Shown here piece after piece: positions 8,632 to 20,040 of a DNA stretch of 64,000 bases. How positions within the stretch are numbered: the first letter of the stretch is position 1; the number at the start of each line of letters is the position of its first letter. The translations under genes were made by a program, and so were the position numbers. This DNA is from Takakia lepidozioides. Its lineage: Eukaryota > Streptophyta > Takakiopsida > Takakiales > Takakiaceae. The stretch covers positions 24,366,001-24,430,000 of the forward strand of contig CM060731.1 of assembly GCA_030704615.1 (NCBI GenBank), written 5' to 3'. The notes beneath the pieces were generated by a model, which was given only the letters and a program-made list of their open reading frames with translations, had not been told where the DNA came from and ran no database searches.

Positions 8632-10602
8632 GACAGAGGAGGCAGTGGTCACTGCTCAAGAGGTTGCAGCATAGCAATCACGGGACGCGTCTTCTACCTC
8701 TAAGCCTGTTGGACTCAAGGTTACAGTCACGGAGGACAACTGGGAGCCTGATGTTGGACCTATAGTCACCGGAGGAGAAAGACGACGTATACGGCGGTTC
8801 TTGAGGGCTTACAGGAATTGCTTTGCCTTCAGTTTGAAGGACTTAGGAGCACTGAAGGGTCAAGAGATTCGCATTGAATTGGCTACTGACACGCCAATCT
8901 TTCGGAGACCTTATAGATACAGTGACATGGAGAGGTCCTTGATTTAGATGAGAACTCAGGACCTTTGGGAGGCTGGTTTGGTGGAGCTATCTTGGGGAGA
9001 ATATGCTTTAGCCACAGTGATGCCAGCCAAGAAAGATGTCTATGGCAATTGGACGGAGAGACGTATGTGCGGTGATTACCGGCCTGTAAATCGTCAGACC
9101 AAGTCCGATAGGTATGCCATGCCGACACCAGAGGAGATCTTTGATGCCATTGGGCATGCCAAGGTCTTTGGCACTTTGGATTTACGATCCGGATATCACC
9201 AGTTGCCGATCAAGGAGGCGGATAAGCAGAAGACAACATTCTGGGGGATCAATGAGCATGAGAAGGATTGCCTATACCAGTGGCGGTTCTTACCATTTGG
9301 GCTTAAGAACGCTCCTGCAGAGTTTCAGAGAGTCATGGACAGGATTCTAGCAGGGGTGGAGTTTGCTCGGTGCTACATAGATGACATCATCATCTTTAGT
9401 GCTACGGTGGAGGAGCATGAGAGACACCTTCAGGTGGTATTTGAGCGCTTGAGGGCGCACGGATTGAAGTTACATCTGGGGAAGTGCAAGTTTTTCCACA
9501 ACCAAATTGAGTATCTGGGTCACATGATATATCTTGGAGGATTGGGGGTACAGCAGACTAAGGTAGAGTCCATTGCACTGATTCCACGCCCCACGGATGT
9601 GAGCCGAGTTCGAGCTTTCATGGGGTTAGCAAACTATTATAGACGGTTTGTTAAGGGATTTAGTGCCATTGCAAAGGCTCTAACCAAACTGACCAAGGTG
9701 GACCAGGAGTGGCAGTGGGAAGATGAGCAAAAACAAGCTTTTCAAGAGCTCAAGGCGAGGTTGACCTCGGCGCCCATCTTGAGACGACCTATCAGGGGGG
9801 CGTCCTTTTCAGCTGCATACAGATTGAAGCATGCTGGGGCTTGGAGCGGTGCTCACACAGGTGGATGATGAGGGAAGAGAGTTCGTAGTGGCTTATGCTA
9901 GCCGCTCGAACAACGCTACAGAGTCTAAGTATAGCTCATATGAGGGAGAATGCTTAGCTGCAGTGTGGGTCGTAGCACACTTCAGGTGCTATCTATACGG
10001 CAATCTCTTCACCCTTGTCACGGATCACCAGCCACTCAAGTGGTTGATGGAGTCAGACAAGCTTACGGGGAAGCTTGCACGGTGGGCACTCATCCTTCAA
10101 GAGTATGATTTTCAGGTTGTGCATCGACCAGGTTTGGTCAATCGCAATGCAGATGGGTTGAGTCGCAATCCATGCACGAGCCAGCAGGATGACACTGGAG
10201 CTCGGTGGCATGGTGAGACGGATGAGGAGATGGTGCCCGGATGGCATGCATCTGCATTTCTGTGTATCTTGGCAGCGGAAGGCCAGGTTGGACCTGCAAT
10301 AGGGATGACTATAGATCAAGTGTCTGAGGACCCTGAGGCCAGCAATGAGCAAGGTGGCGCCAAAGATATACATGAGGATTCAGCTATGTTGGACTACCTC
10401 CGCACTGGAGACACGGCAGCCACTGTGACTGCCAATGAGAGGGATCGGATCCTACAACGAGCCAAGAGGTTCAAGTGGGAGGGGACACACCTGCTCCGAG
10501 AGTGGGAGGATGGTCGAGTGAGGATTGTGCCTTACCCAACACAGCGGGCACGGTTAGTGCGGCATGCCCATGAGGAGTTGGGGCATTTTGGGGTGCGACG
10601 TG
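8616..10602 (+). pseudogene. Ty3/gypsy reverse transcriptase and RNase H, continuing from the DNMT domain
   Basis: The frame after the DNMT shift encodes a linker and then a gypsy RT entry region (NCFAFSLKDLGAL at about 8,817-8,860). RT motifs follow: MPAKKD, RMCGDYRPVN, TLDLRSGYHQ, LPFGLKNAP, and the catalytic YIDD at 9,374-9,385, intact. RNase H continues with SKYSSYEGECLA and VTDHQPLKWL. Breaks: a TAG near 8,671, a TAG at 8,945-8,947 just before the apparent ATG, a base gained or lost in the G run 9,795-9,801, and a TGA at about 9,825 where Trp is expected. The start of an integrase zinc module (HAHEELGHFGVRR) is reached at about 10,560-10,600, after which sequence jumps into a repeat. The family encodes gag, protease, DNMT, RT and RNase H in one line. 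Confidence 0.92.
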
Positions 10603-10981
10603 GATGTTCGTTTCTACAAAATAGACAAGTCGATGAGGACATCGACTCCCTGTTGGTAGGGGTGTGTGTCGCGGCCCTTTGCCTTGAGGGCAGGGGGTCA
10701 GGACACGAGAGGGGCTGCCCCTGTGGTGGGGGCAGTGGCGACAATAGACGTGGGGGCTGAAGCACCCTTGAGTGCCCAAAGCACTCAAGGAGGCGGAGGC
10801 GCTCACTAGGTGGAACCCCGCACACCGGATTGAGGTGGGGGTGGTTCCACAAGGGGTGGTGTTAGCTTAGTGGGACTTAGTGGGGGTGGCATAGGACTCA
10901 CCATGGGGGCAGAGATCTTGTGGTGGGAGTCGTGGGGAGTCTTGGGACTCATCACGGTCCAATGGGACCGTGGTGGGCCCA
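10600..10981 (+). repeat. LTR-like repeat fused to the RT/RNase H relic
   Basis: Second copy of 2,275-2,664. It begins exactly where the gypsy polyprotein loses its homology, after GHFGVRR, so the open frame runs on through the repeat as a chimera to about 10,760. It ends at about 10,981, where a different sequence leads into the Mutator-like element. Confidence 0.8.
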
Positions 10982-11183
10982 TATCTTTCAGCAAGTTTGC
11001 GGTAGTGATAGGATCTTTGGTTTTCGCGCATGATTGCTTCACCCAAGCCCGCCGGACATGCCAAAGGCACAGGAAAATGAGCACTCCTCGAAAAACAGCC
11101 CTGCAAAGTACACATGCCCACATGAGAGACTTCAAAGAGGACTTCGCCGGTGGACTTGGGCACTAACCCAGTAGACTCTCTGG

Positions 11184-11760
11184 TTGACTGGTCTGCCCGT
11201 CTGTTCCAAACGGATTCAGGCAGTAGACTCGCCCACTCTGACCTGCCATGAGTGTTGCCCTCACGACACCGCCAACAGACCTGACCACGCTGACCTCGCA
11301 GCGGACTTACGTAAGTCTTGCAACGGATTTGGCCAGAGGGCATCCCCGAGCGGACTGGGTTGCCAGCAGACTTCCGAACAGTCCCCTCCGGCGGACTCGC
11401 CTGCCAGCGGACCAGAGTGAGGTCCCAGCAGACTGACGCACGTGAGTCTTGCAGCGGACAACTTGCGAACAGTCCCCTCCGACGGACTCGCCTGCGAGCG
11501 GACTTGCTAGACCAGACTGGCGCACGTGAGTCTTGCAGCGGACTGCTTGCGAACAGTCCCCTCCAGCGGACTGGTCTGCCAGCGGACTTGCCTTTAGGAG
11601 ACCGGCAACAGACTTACCCAGACTTTGCTGGCACCTCACCCGAGCAGACTGACCTTGCAGCATACTTGCGCAAGTGAGTCTTCCAGCGGACTTTGCTAGA
11701 GGACATTATCAGCGGACTGGTTTGCCAGCAGACTTGTAGAAATGAATGGGCCGGACTTGC
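11184..11760. repeat. Array of degenerate GCGGACTTGC / CAGACTGAC words
   Basis: Dozens of short words sharing a GGACT or CAGACT core (for example CAGCGGACTTGC, GCAGACTTGC) are spaced some 10-30 bases apart. Larger units of about 75-80 bases repeat inside it, such as the sections beginning CGCACGTGAGTCTTGCAGCGG at about 11,440 and 11,520. The array borders the transposase relic on its 3' side. Similar words occur beyond the other end (13,490-13,800) and at 61,560-62,640 and 62,990-63,180. Confidence 0.8.
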
Positions 11761-11869
11761 AGCCATGACTGCGTTGTATGGCAAGGGACTTGCCAAAGAG
11801 ACAGACAAAGGACGCAGGCGACGGACTTGCACGCGAGTGTACAGGATGGTACGTGAAACTTACGTAATG

Positions 11870-13330
11870 GCGTTTATTTTGGCGTCGGCATCGTCCACAA
11901 TGAAGGCATTGGGTCACCAGTCCGGCATTTCTGCGAGGAGAGAGTCCTGCAAGACTGCCATCTACGGCACCAGGTCTGTTGTCCGCTCACGCGCGCATAT
12001 GATGTACGCAACTGGTATATCGTTAAGCCACTCATCGAAGACCATCAACGTGTACAATGGGAACTGTTCAAATGCAGAATGTCAGATGCTGCCAGTGTGC
12101 GTACATCCACTACTTCTGCAAGTGGATAAATTGTGAAAGGGATGAAGAGTACCTTGTGGTGATTTGTCCTGAAGGTTGCATCGCATGCAACGATACGGGC
12201 ATTCGCTTCTTCTGCCACTCAGTCTGTATGCCGATTGTGAATGTTAAGTCGCCATCGTAGTGCTTGAATGTTGGCGCCAATTTCTCCTCTTGATAGAAGA
12301 AGACCAATTTCGGGTTCTGGTCTTTCCACATGCGGACACTCTCCGCATCGTTGGCATGTTTTTTGAACGTTTGCCACGCCCGTTTCTGGGCCAGGTTGCG
12401 CACATCCTGCTCCAGCAAAAAATCATCCTGTGTCCATGCATCCTCCAACCCGGTGTTGTTCATGACGTGCTCTTTATGTTCCATCATGATTTGGGCGACT
12501 GACAGGCCTCGGCACAAACACTCCATGACCCATGCTTTCGATTCCTCGCTAATGTGTGGTGCATAGGCGTGGCGAATGTTCCTGAACTCAACGGACTTCC
12601 CATGACAGGCGTTCACTTTCGCATCTGTATGCTCCATATTGTTGTAGTACGTGAGGACACAAATGTCGGGGGCGAGATAGCATTGCTGGACCTTGAAACA
12701 ACATTGGCAACCACGCTTGTAAGACTCTCCATATTCCGACTTCTTTCTCATTGGGCCTTTATGAGGGTGAGATGTTCCAGCACCCACAAGAGGTCCTCCA
12801 CGTTTCAGTTTGGGATCCTCCACTATCGCATTGTTGGTGCGCTTGTTATCTGGACCGTAGCAGCATTGATACCTGGACATAAAAATCACAATGGAAGCAT
12901 GAAATCACAGAATGTGGGTACGAAAAATGGCAACAGACATGCAATCAGACTACAAAAGGACGATGAGGATGGTGCACACATGATACTGTTCAGAGAACTG
13001 TTGGCTCTGGGCTCTTTTAGCATGCCGGGTTGCACTTTAGTATGGTCATTCACCCAAAACTGAGTAGGGTAGTCCACCAAACTCTCCTCTCCAAGGAGAA
13101 AGTCATCAACTTTATCCCACGGTATGCAGGCCTTCACAACATTCTGTCTGGCACCCATATAACCATATTGCGTGTCTCTATTCCGGAGGTCCTTCGTGTT
13201 GAAGGGTTCTGGTTTGGGTGTTTGCAAACTTTGTCGAAGAGGCCGTATAATCCAACATCCCGTTTTTAGTATATCATCACCTTCTGCTTCCACGTCCATG
13301 CCCTGTACAGTACAGAGGACACGCTTCAGA
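11870..13330 (-). pseudogene. Mutator-like (FAR1/SWIM type) transposase relic
   Basis: The best piece is the minus-strand frame 12,889-12,110. It holds a Cys/His-rich segment (GCQCCFKVQQC, then NACHG) like the zinc modules before the core of MULE and FAR1-type transposases, followed by a helical region with LVFFYQEE and FTIGIQTEWQ. After a shift near 12,205 another frame reads IVACDATFRTN, a plausible first DDE aspartate; a further shift gives FPLYTLMVFDEW and, at about 11,912-11,870, FIVDDADAKINAI with a plausible second aspartate. An upstream exon-like stretch (about 13,300-12,960) reads DDFLLGEESLVDYP and may be joined through an intron. The remaining C-terminal part is gone. At least three breaks make it non-functional. 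Superfamily assignment is by motif order, not by alignment. Confidence 0.7.
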
Positions 13331-13489
13331 ACTTGCAAGAAACGCGTCGCAGTACACTGGACACGATGGACAACGTGCAAGGAGCATCAGTGCGCACGTT
13401 CGCGGCAGGTTTGAATTCATGCCCTAAAAATGGAGGGCTCAGATGGCATTTACAAACGGACGGTCCAGATGTGGCATCATCAGTGGACT

Positions 13490-13935
13490 GGAGGAAAACG
13501 GACTCATGGGCGGCGGACTCGCGGGCAGACTGTTGGGTGGACTGGCCGGGACTGGCACGACGGACTGGCATGGATGGCGCGGATGGGTTTCTCAGAATGG
13601 ACGATCTAGACCCTTCGGCCGGCGCGGACTGGCAGACTGGGGGGCAGCAGACGGGCACAGCGGACTGTTGGGTGGACTTGCGGGGACTGGCACAGCGGAC
13701 TAGCGTGCACAGCAGACTGGCCGGCAAACTGGCGGTTTGGCGGACTGAGGGGAACTGGACTCACGGGCAGCGGACTGGCTGCGCTGGACTAGGGGCGCGG
13801 CGGAGTGCAGTGCGGGCCGCGGCAGCAGCTGGGCGACAGCGTGCAGTGGCGGGGGGAAGCCGGGCATCCGTGCGCGGGGCCCACCGGTCAGCTAGAGCAT
13901 AAGCCATAACGTCCCAATTATTGTAAAATGAGAGG
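13490..13935 (+). repeat. GC-rich GGACTGG-rich end segment, copy 1
   Basis: A dense run of GCGGACTGGC/CAGACTGGC words, with ATGGATGGCGCGGATGGG near 13,570, ends at CGTCCCAATTATTGTAAAAT (about 13,909-13,928). The part 13,572-13,935 is repeated at 62,938-63,342 in the same order and orientation. Long open frames across it result from its composition and are not genes. It probably forms one end of the Mutator-like element. Confidence 0.8.
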
Positions 13936-15892
13936 CATTTATTCCAGCTTGGATCTTTGGGTTTTCACCCATTCAGTGATGCAAATGCCTCCAAATTCCT
14001 TGAAGCTTCCAACCTGGATGTCTGGTAGGTAGATGGGTCCAGGTCCCCTCTCTCTGAAATGATTTTTTGGCATACATGGAGACATTTCTTTCAAGCCAAG
14101 AAGCGGCAGCTCCTTTTGATAGATAATTGGTTTCAGGTGCTTGACTGGTCTTGGTAGCTCTTGTTAATTTGACTTGGAATCTACCACTTGGGCACTGTAA
14201 GTCATTTCCATTTGAAATTTCAGATCAACATTATATTATTCATGTTCGCATTTGCAAATGAGACCCCCAGTGGCAAGTAAATGTAATCCTCTTCATTCAA
14301 AATTGTCATGATTCATGTCCACATACCGCTAAAATTGAAACATGTTCAAAGTGATTGAATACATCTACTTGCTCCCATCTATGCCTCTACATTTAAGAGT
14401 GCGCATGATGTACTTGGGAAATCGACCCAACTACACTTGCACTATTGCCAGTGGTCTTGCACCGCTACCTTTGACCACTGTCTATGCCAACCCTTTTCCT
14501 CTGTGAGCTCAAGAGCTTGCTAACAAAATTTCATTAGCTCCAACATCCTGAGCAAGCTCCCTTCGAAGTGATTGTCTAATTCAAACAATCACAAATTCAC
14601 TACTGCTTAGAAAAATTCCCAACATCTATCACTATTGTGGTTCTCTGGTGTTACCCTTCGAAACTCTTCAGACTTCCCACAACTTGTAGGAAGAAAATGC
14701 ATGGAGTCTATTTCTGGCTTTGCCACAGTGGATGGCATCCCCTCCAGAAGTGCACCCTGCAGGAGTTAGCCAACTTGGGTTCAGGAAAACCTCACCACGA
14801 GCGCTCCCTAGAGTGTGCAACTACGCTAATCCACCTTAATCGTGAAAATAAGCCAGGAAAGCCTAAAAGAGGTTCGTGATCATGGAGGAGAGCACTAAGC
14901 TCATGAAGACGAGCGTGTCCCAATGCCGCTATCCCGCTGTGTCCGGATCTGTATTGAGGGCGCAACAAGTTGGGCACACCGAGCCTGGTGGGAAGCCGCA
15001 GACACTCATGCATCACAAACTCGAGAGGAAACGTGAAGATGGGAGGAGTAAAATACAAAGGAGGGCAAGGGACACTGCTGGTAGTTACTACTTGGAGGGA
15101 AAGAAGATGATAAGCCCAGGAGTAAAAAGACCGAATTTCTCTCTACTGAGCCTGATCATCAGTATTATTGCAAACTACTTAACGTCAACAAGGTGCTATT
15201 ATCAGGGCTGTTACTAAGAACTCATGACAAAATGAGAGACCAGGCTCTGAGGGGTAGTTTACCTGACAACCTCTGTTGAACATAGGGTTACATCCATTCG
15301 GAGGGGCCGGCCCGACTGCTGCTGCCTTCACCTTGCTCAGCTGGACTTTGCTGAGAAGGCCTTCTGCCGGATCTTGGAGGAAATGATTGGTACAGCCTGT
15401 CCATAGCCATGCCATTGCAACATGCATTTTAACCAAACTCAGCACGCATCCACTTAGCTTTCTGAATTGCCATGTGGACAAACTCCATTGCTCTTAACAT
15501 GCTAGATTGGCTCAGTGCTAACCTGTGAAAAACTGCAGGTTCCACCTAGCATTCCTTTTTCTGTTAGACTTGGGAGTCCCTTGGCCCATTGCAAGCAAGA
15601 GGATACTCTCTTCCTTCCCCCACCTTTCCAATTTGCATAAGTAGATGGGCCTTGGTAGTAATAGTACACGATTTGCTGAGCTTTATAATGCAGCATCCCT
15701 CAATCACATGCAGTACATTGAGATGGTTCCATCATGTAGAATGACCAGTGCTCAACTCATTTGATAGGAACACTTATTTCATCTCAGAAATTATGATACA
15801 ACATTGATGGCCTCAACCACCAACAATCATGGGGTTAGCAATCCACCCAGCAGACCAGCCACTGACAACATACAAGTCTTAACCAATCTGAA
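13936..15892. other. Gene-free stretch downstream of the MADS-box gene
   Basis: No open frame with family likeness was found. On the minus strand about 15,360-15,268 there is an exon-like piece (reading APPNGCNPMFNRGCQ with a GT after CAG) that could be a last exon of the MADS gene, but nothing independent supports it. Confidence 0.5.
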
Positions 15893-18800
15893 CTAAAATA
15901 AACCAGGAAGATATGTCATCCCAAAAGATGATCTTGAAGCTGTGATACGCTCAAGCTTCAACTTATTCCAAGAGACATTAAAAAACATCATGCTCCTGCC
16001 AAACGGGTAATTGCAGTGCTGAATAATATGAACCTCAAAGAAGTTAATACTCATAACTTCAAAGAGATCTAGTAGACATTGGCCTGAAGATGCATACCCC
16101 AAATGTAGAGCGGTTTGCGAAGTCTGTGGATCCCTAAGATTCGGATGAGAAGGGTACACTGTGGGCACAGTGTCATGGCCTGCTCCGGGCTCTCTAGGCT
16201 GCATGTTGTTAGTGGGGGCAGGATTCACTGCAGGAACAGCCCGCGCTACAGCAGCCTCTGCCATTCCCTTAGCATCTGCAAGCTGTGGAATCATGCAAAT
16301 TATCTGCGAGTTAGGCGAGAAATATCCTTATAAGTATCAAGATATTTCCATACTAGTAAGATAAGGAGGAATGAACTTCAAGATCTATAGCTGCACTCTC
16401 GTACAGGATAAGCCAGTATCCGCCAAGTGCAACTGACTACAAGAACTACCATTAGCTGAACAACAGCCCCTTGGACACTGGAGAAGAGCAGTGGTTCCTG
16501 ACTATAAGAGGGAAATGTTTTCATCTAAGTGAGAAATGAGAGATGAGAGTTAAGAGTGCACTGTGGCTACCTTCTGACGCAGATCATTATTTGCTTGGCG
16601 CAAGTCATACTCCTGGACAATACAAGGAAGTCCACCATGTTCGCTTCAATACATGGCAGTCCAGAGATACCTTAGCTAGTGAGAAGAACTGCTCCAAATG
16701 TTTGGGAAAATTAGAAGTATAAAAGACTTGGCAGTACACGTCTAGGAACTTCATCTATTAATTGCATATAATATTTCAAAAAAATCCTCTAGTGCCCAAG
16801 TCTGCAAAAAGAAAACAGCCATAACTTCTCGAAGGAATTAATCTTATAGAATATGTGGTTCTGTCTGTCTGCATAGAATCAAAAAATACCTTTCTTCTAA
16901 GATTGTCGATCTCCTCAAGCATCAGCTGGGTCTGAGATAGACAACCAAAATCAAACAGGAAAGGTGAGCCTCTATCACAGTGCTGTGCGCCTAGATACGA
17001 TTGTCCAGATGGGCACCATGACTTCAGACATAAAACAACTAGAAGAAAAGCGGCTTCAGGTTGATCAGAAAACGTACTCATAAGACGTTGTTTGCAGTAG
17101 CCTTGTGGCCATCGACTTGTGGCCATCGACTTGTGGCCATAGACCCCGAGCCCAGTTTGATTGGAACAAAAAGGGACAGATACTACCGAAGTGAGGGGGT
17201 CACTCTCGTACTGGGACTTACCAGATATCCTCTAGAAAGCCCTTCACACAAGGATCAACTTGCTGTGTGGCCTGAGGTTGATCAGAATGTACTCATAAGA
17301 CATTGTTTGCCGTAGCCTCTTTGCTATCCTCTGCCAACACCGAGGCCACAGTGCTTTGCTGGGCCCCGGTCTCTCATCCTTCCAGGATAGGTAGTTATGA
17401 GGCTGGTCAGAGAGTGTATGAGAGAGATAGAACTATGTCGTCTCCAGCTAGCACAAATGAACATAAGGAGCTCTTTTAAATAAAGTTTGTGCAGTTGGAA
17501 AATGACATTCAATTGTGACACTTGCCTTCCTGGCTTGAACACGAGAAATGCCCATCTCAAGTTGCTGTTCCAGCTGCAGCAAGTCGGGCACTGTTAATGT
17601 TGAAACATCCTCTCCCAGCATGTGCCTGCAGGGGCCAAGGCCATTCCTTTAGCTAGATAACTACGCTCATTAGCCATCAAATGACAGCCATGCCACATCT
17701 CAAATCTATATCGCAGGGGTCCTCTCGACCTATTCATGTACACTTTTACACATAGTCACATCATGTTGGAAAAACAGCCATAAAACAAAGGCTTCACTAC
17801 AGATTTCCAATCCCTTATAAGGTCCACTGCTAACTAGAGTATTTTATAGAAAGATGCACTATGTGCCAGGAATAATATATGGATTCTAAATAATTGCTTG
17901 GAACCTAATTGATCTTGCTTGCTGACGCTGTCAGATTTGAAGGGGAAACATTTTCCCTGCTTCCAGCTCTTTCCAGTGGCTGATTATGCAGGGGAGTAAT
18001 AGGCCAGTAGACGATCAGAAGCTGGCAAGCGCAATCTATTAAGCATTGGAACGGGGTTAGCACCTGCCATTACGGTGGGTTTGTAGGCAGCTCTGGCTCG
18101 CATTACCCATCATATATAATGGTAAGTGGGAGGCCCATCCCAAGGCACACTATTGCATTATGGACCCAAAACGTGGCACCACCTCTACCCTAAAAAGATA
18201 CATACAGGGAGAGTGATCCTGACAAACACACACCTTTGTGTGTGTTGCAATCGCTCCAACTGTTGCCTCAACTTCACCACTTCCTGACCCATAAACTGCT
18301 ATGTCAGAACCAGATCCAACAACTAAACCTCCTTTACTTCACCATATATCCCACGCCGTCTTGTTCTAGATAGTGCAGACTTGGGCAAGCCTTAGGAAGA
18401 AATTGTCAACTGCTACAGAGTGTAGCTTTTCAGATATGAAACAGATATGAATATGAAAGTTAATTGTAAGCAGCTACCAACATGTAGGTGCTGCATCTTC
18501 CAACCTACCTGATGTTCCAAAATTAAAAATGAAAGATAACTTACATCACTGCTGTTGCCAGGCTGCCCTCCATTTGGAGACTTCGAGTATCTTTCCAGAA
18601 TTTCCCTCATGCTGCTCCCAACATTGCCACCAACCAGATCATGTCAATCTCAGTTGTTGTCAGCATCAATACTAGAACAGGCAGCTGATCAATGAATCAC
18701 TACCAAAAAGGCTGAGGTTTGCAGTTCACTCAATTCAGTTCAGTGAGTTTTTGTCAAGTACAAACGCCCAATGCACACGATTTCAGTGCCAAAATCAAAT

Positions 18801-19905
18801 CCGCTCCTCCCACACAACTTGGGCATTTCGACATAGAAATTGTGTGAAAAGGAGGACGGGATGAGGAAAAAAAAAACAGCTGGTGAAGGAACCGTGCACG
18901 AGGCTGTGCACCTCGCAGTATTTGGACCTGCCAACTTTGCTATCGACTCTTTTTAGAGTGATTGAAGCCTCACTCACTCTGGCAACGGCTCAGACTATCG
19001 TGGGCGCTTAACAGCTGCTCGTTGCCCAGACTCTTGTACAGTACGTTCGCAATAATTGTCGTGTAGGAGAGAGGAGAGAAGTCAAAGATGAGGAAAGGAA
19101 AAAGTAAAGAGACATCTAGTTAGGGTTTGAGGGAAAGTGAATGATGGACCATGTCGGCTGACATTGACCGTACACATCATGCACGCAGAAATTGAGCTCA
19201 CAGATCGGCAGTTCAGCGAATCAAAATTGCTCAGCAAAGTGAACAAAAAGAGCCAATACGGCTGGAGCTGATAGAAGCCCACTTGAGGTGACGGGCTCAA
19301 CCCCAGACATCATCTACAGGACGGAGGAAGGAGCGACAAGAGATCTCGTCAACTAGTACAATCGGGCAGATAGGAAAATGAGACAACCCACACAAAAACC
19401 TAGACATGGAATGTCCACGGAGACGACGGTATAGAATGTACATTGACCGTCCCAGGGCGAACTACACTTGAAGGCATCTAGTACCGGCGGAGCGCGTTGA
19501 TAGCGAGTTAAAGATCCATGAAAAAGGACCATGTGTCTACATCAATCAGTATCGCATCGCCCGATAATTTGAGGTGTCTTTCATTTTCCTCAAGACAGTG
19601 ATATATCTACTCATGAATGAAGAGGTGTGTTCCCAGTGATCGTACCTGCTAGGCAGAGGACGTTGATAACAACAAACATAATTTGCAAGTGTTCTACAAG
19701 CTCGTGGAGTACATTCCTACCTTCCAGTACTGGCATATTCAAATAGCTTTCCAGTGCTTGAGAATATTATGAGAGCCACCTCTGCATCGCACAATACTGC
19801 CAGCTCGTGTGCTTTCTTCAAAAGCCCCCCCCGCCTCTTGGAAAATGTAACTTGCCTACTGGTTGGATTCTCAATCTTCTTTATCTCAATTTTTCCACGA
19901 CCCAT
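15893..19905 (-). CDS. MIKC-type MADS-box transcription factor
   Basis: Exon 1 (19,905-19,721) encodes the MADS DNA-binding and dimerisation domain, from [10 protein letters not shown] to FEYASTG, which binds CArG boxes. Later exons: 18,611-18,545 (I region, [13 protein letters not shown]); 18,298-18,234, or from 18,295 (K domain, [12 protein letters not shown]); 17,625-17,526 ([10 protein letters not shown] to RVQARK, the classical 100-base K exon); 16,931-16,890 and 16,612-16,571 (42 bases each, [11 protein letters not shown] and [14 protein letters not shown]); and a C-terminal exon from 16,282 ([11 protein letters not shown] to QTALHLGY), which stays open to a stop at 15,893. All phases agree. 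The intron after the 100-base exon starts with GC (AAG/GCAAGT) instead of GT. The last exon could instead splice further downstream. The exon layout and a complete K domain mark MIKC-C type. It looks functional; its developmental role cannot be read from sequence. Confidence 0.93.
17070..17325 (+). repeat. Dispersed intronic repeat, MADS intron (two units)
   Basis: Units near 17,075-17,190 and 17,285-17,325 share GTACTCATAAGACGTTGTTT and a following GCCTTGTGGCCAT. The first has three tandem CTTGTGGCCATCGA-like steps. Relatives lie in ACX introns at 36,430-36,480 and, more diverged, 34,438-34,520. Confidence 0.75.
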
Positions 19906-20040
19906 AACCTCCAACCTGTTGTTTGGTCCACCGTGTCCCTGTACGCGAACCAAAATGGAATTTCTTCCAGAGAATCGCCAAGGACTCCCTCGTCTCAGTG
20001 CGCATATGGAACTTCTGCACTCTCTCCCAGTCACTCTCAT

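Noticed and set aside
13333-13902. Long plus-strand ORF (189 residues)
   Set aside because: It is a composition-driven frame over GGACTGG repeats; equally long frames exist in other registers and in the second copy at 62,825-63,477.
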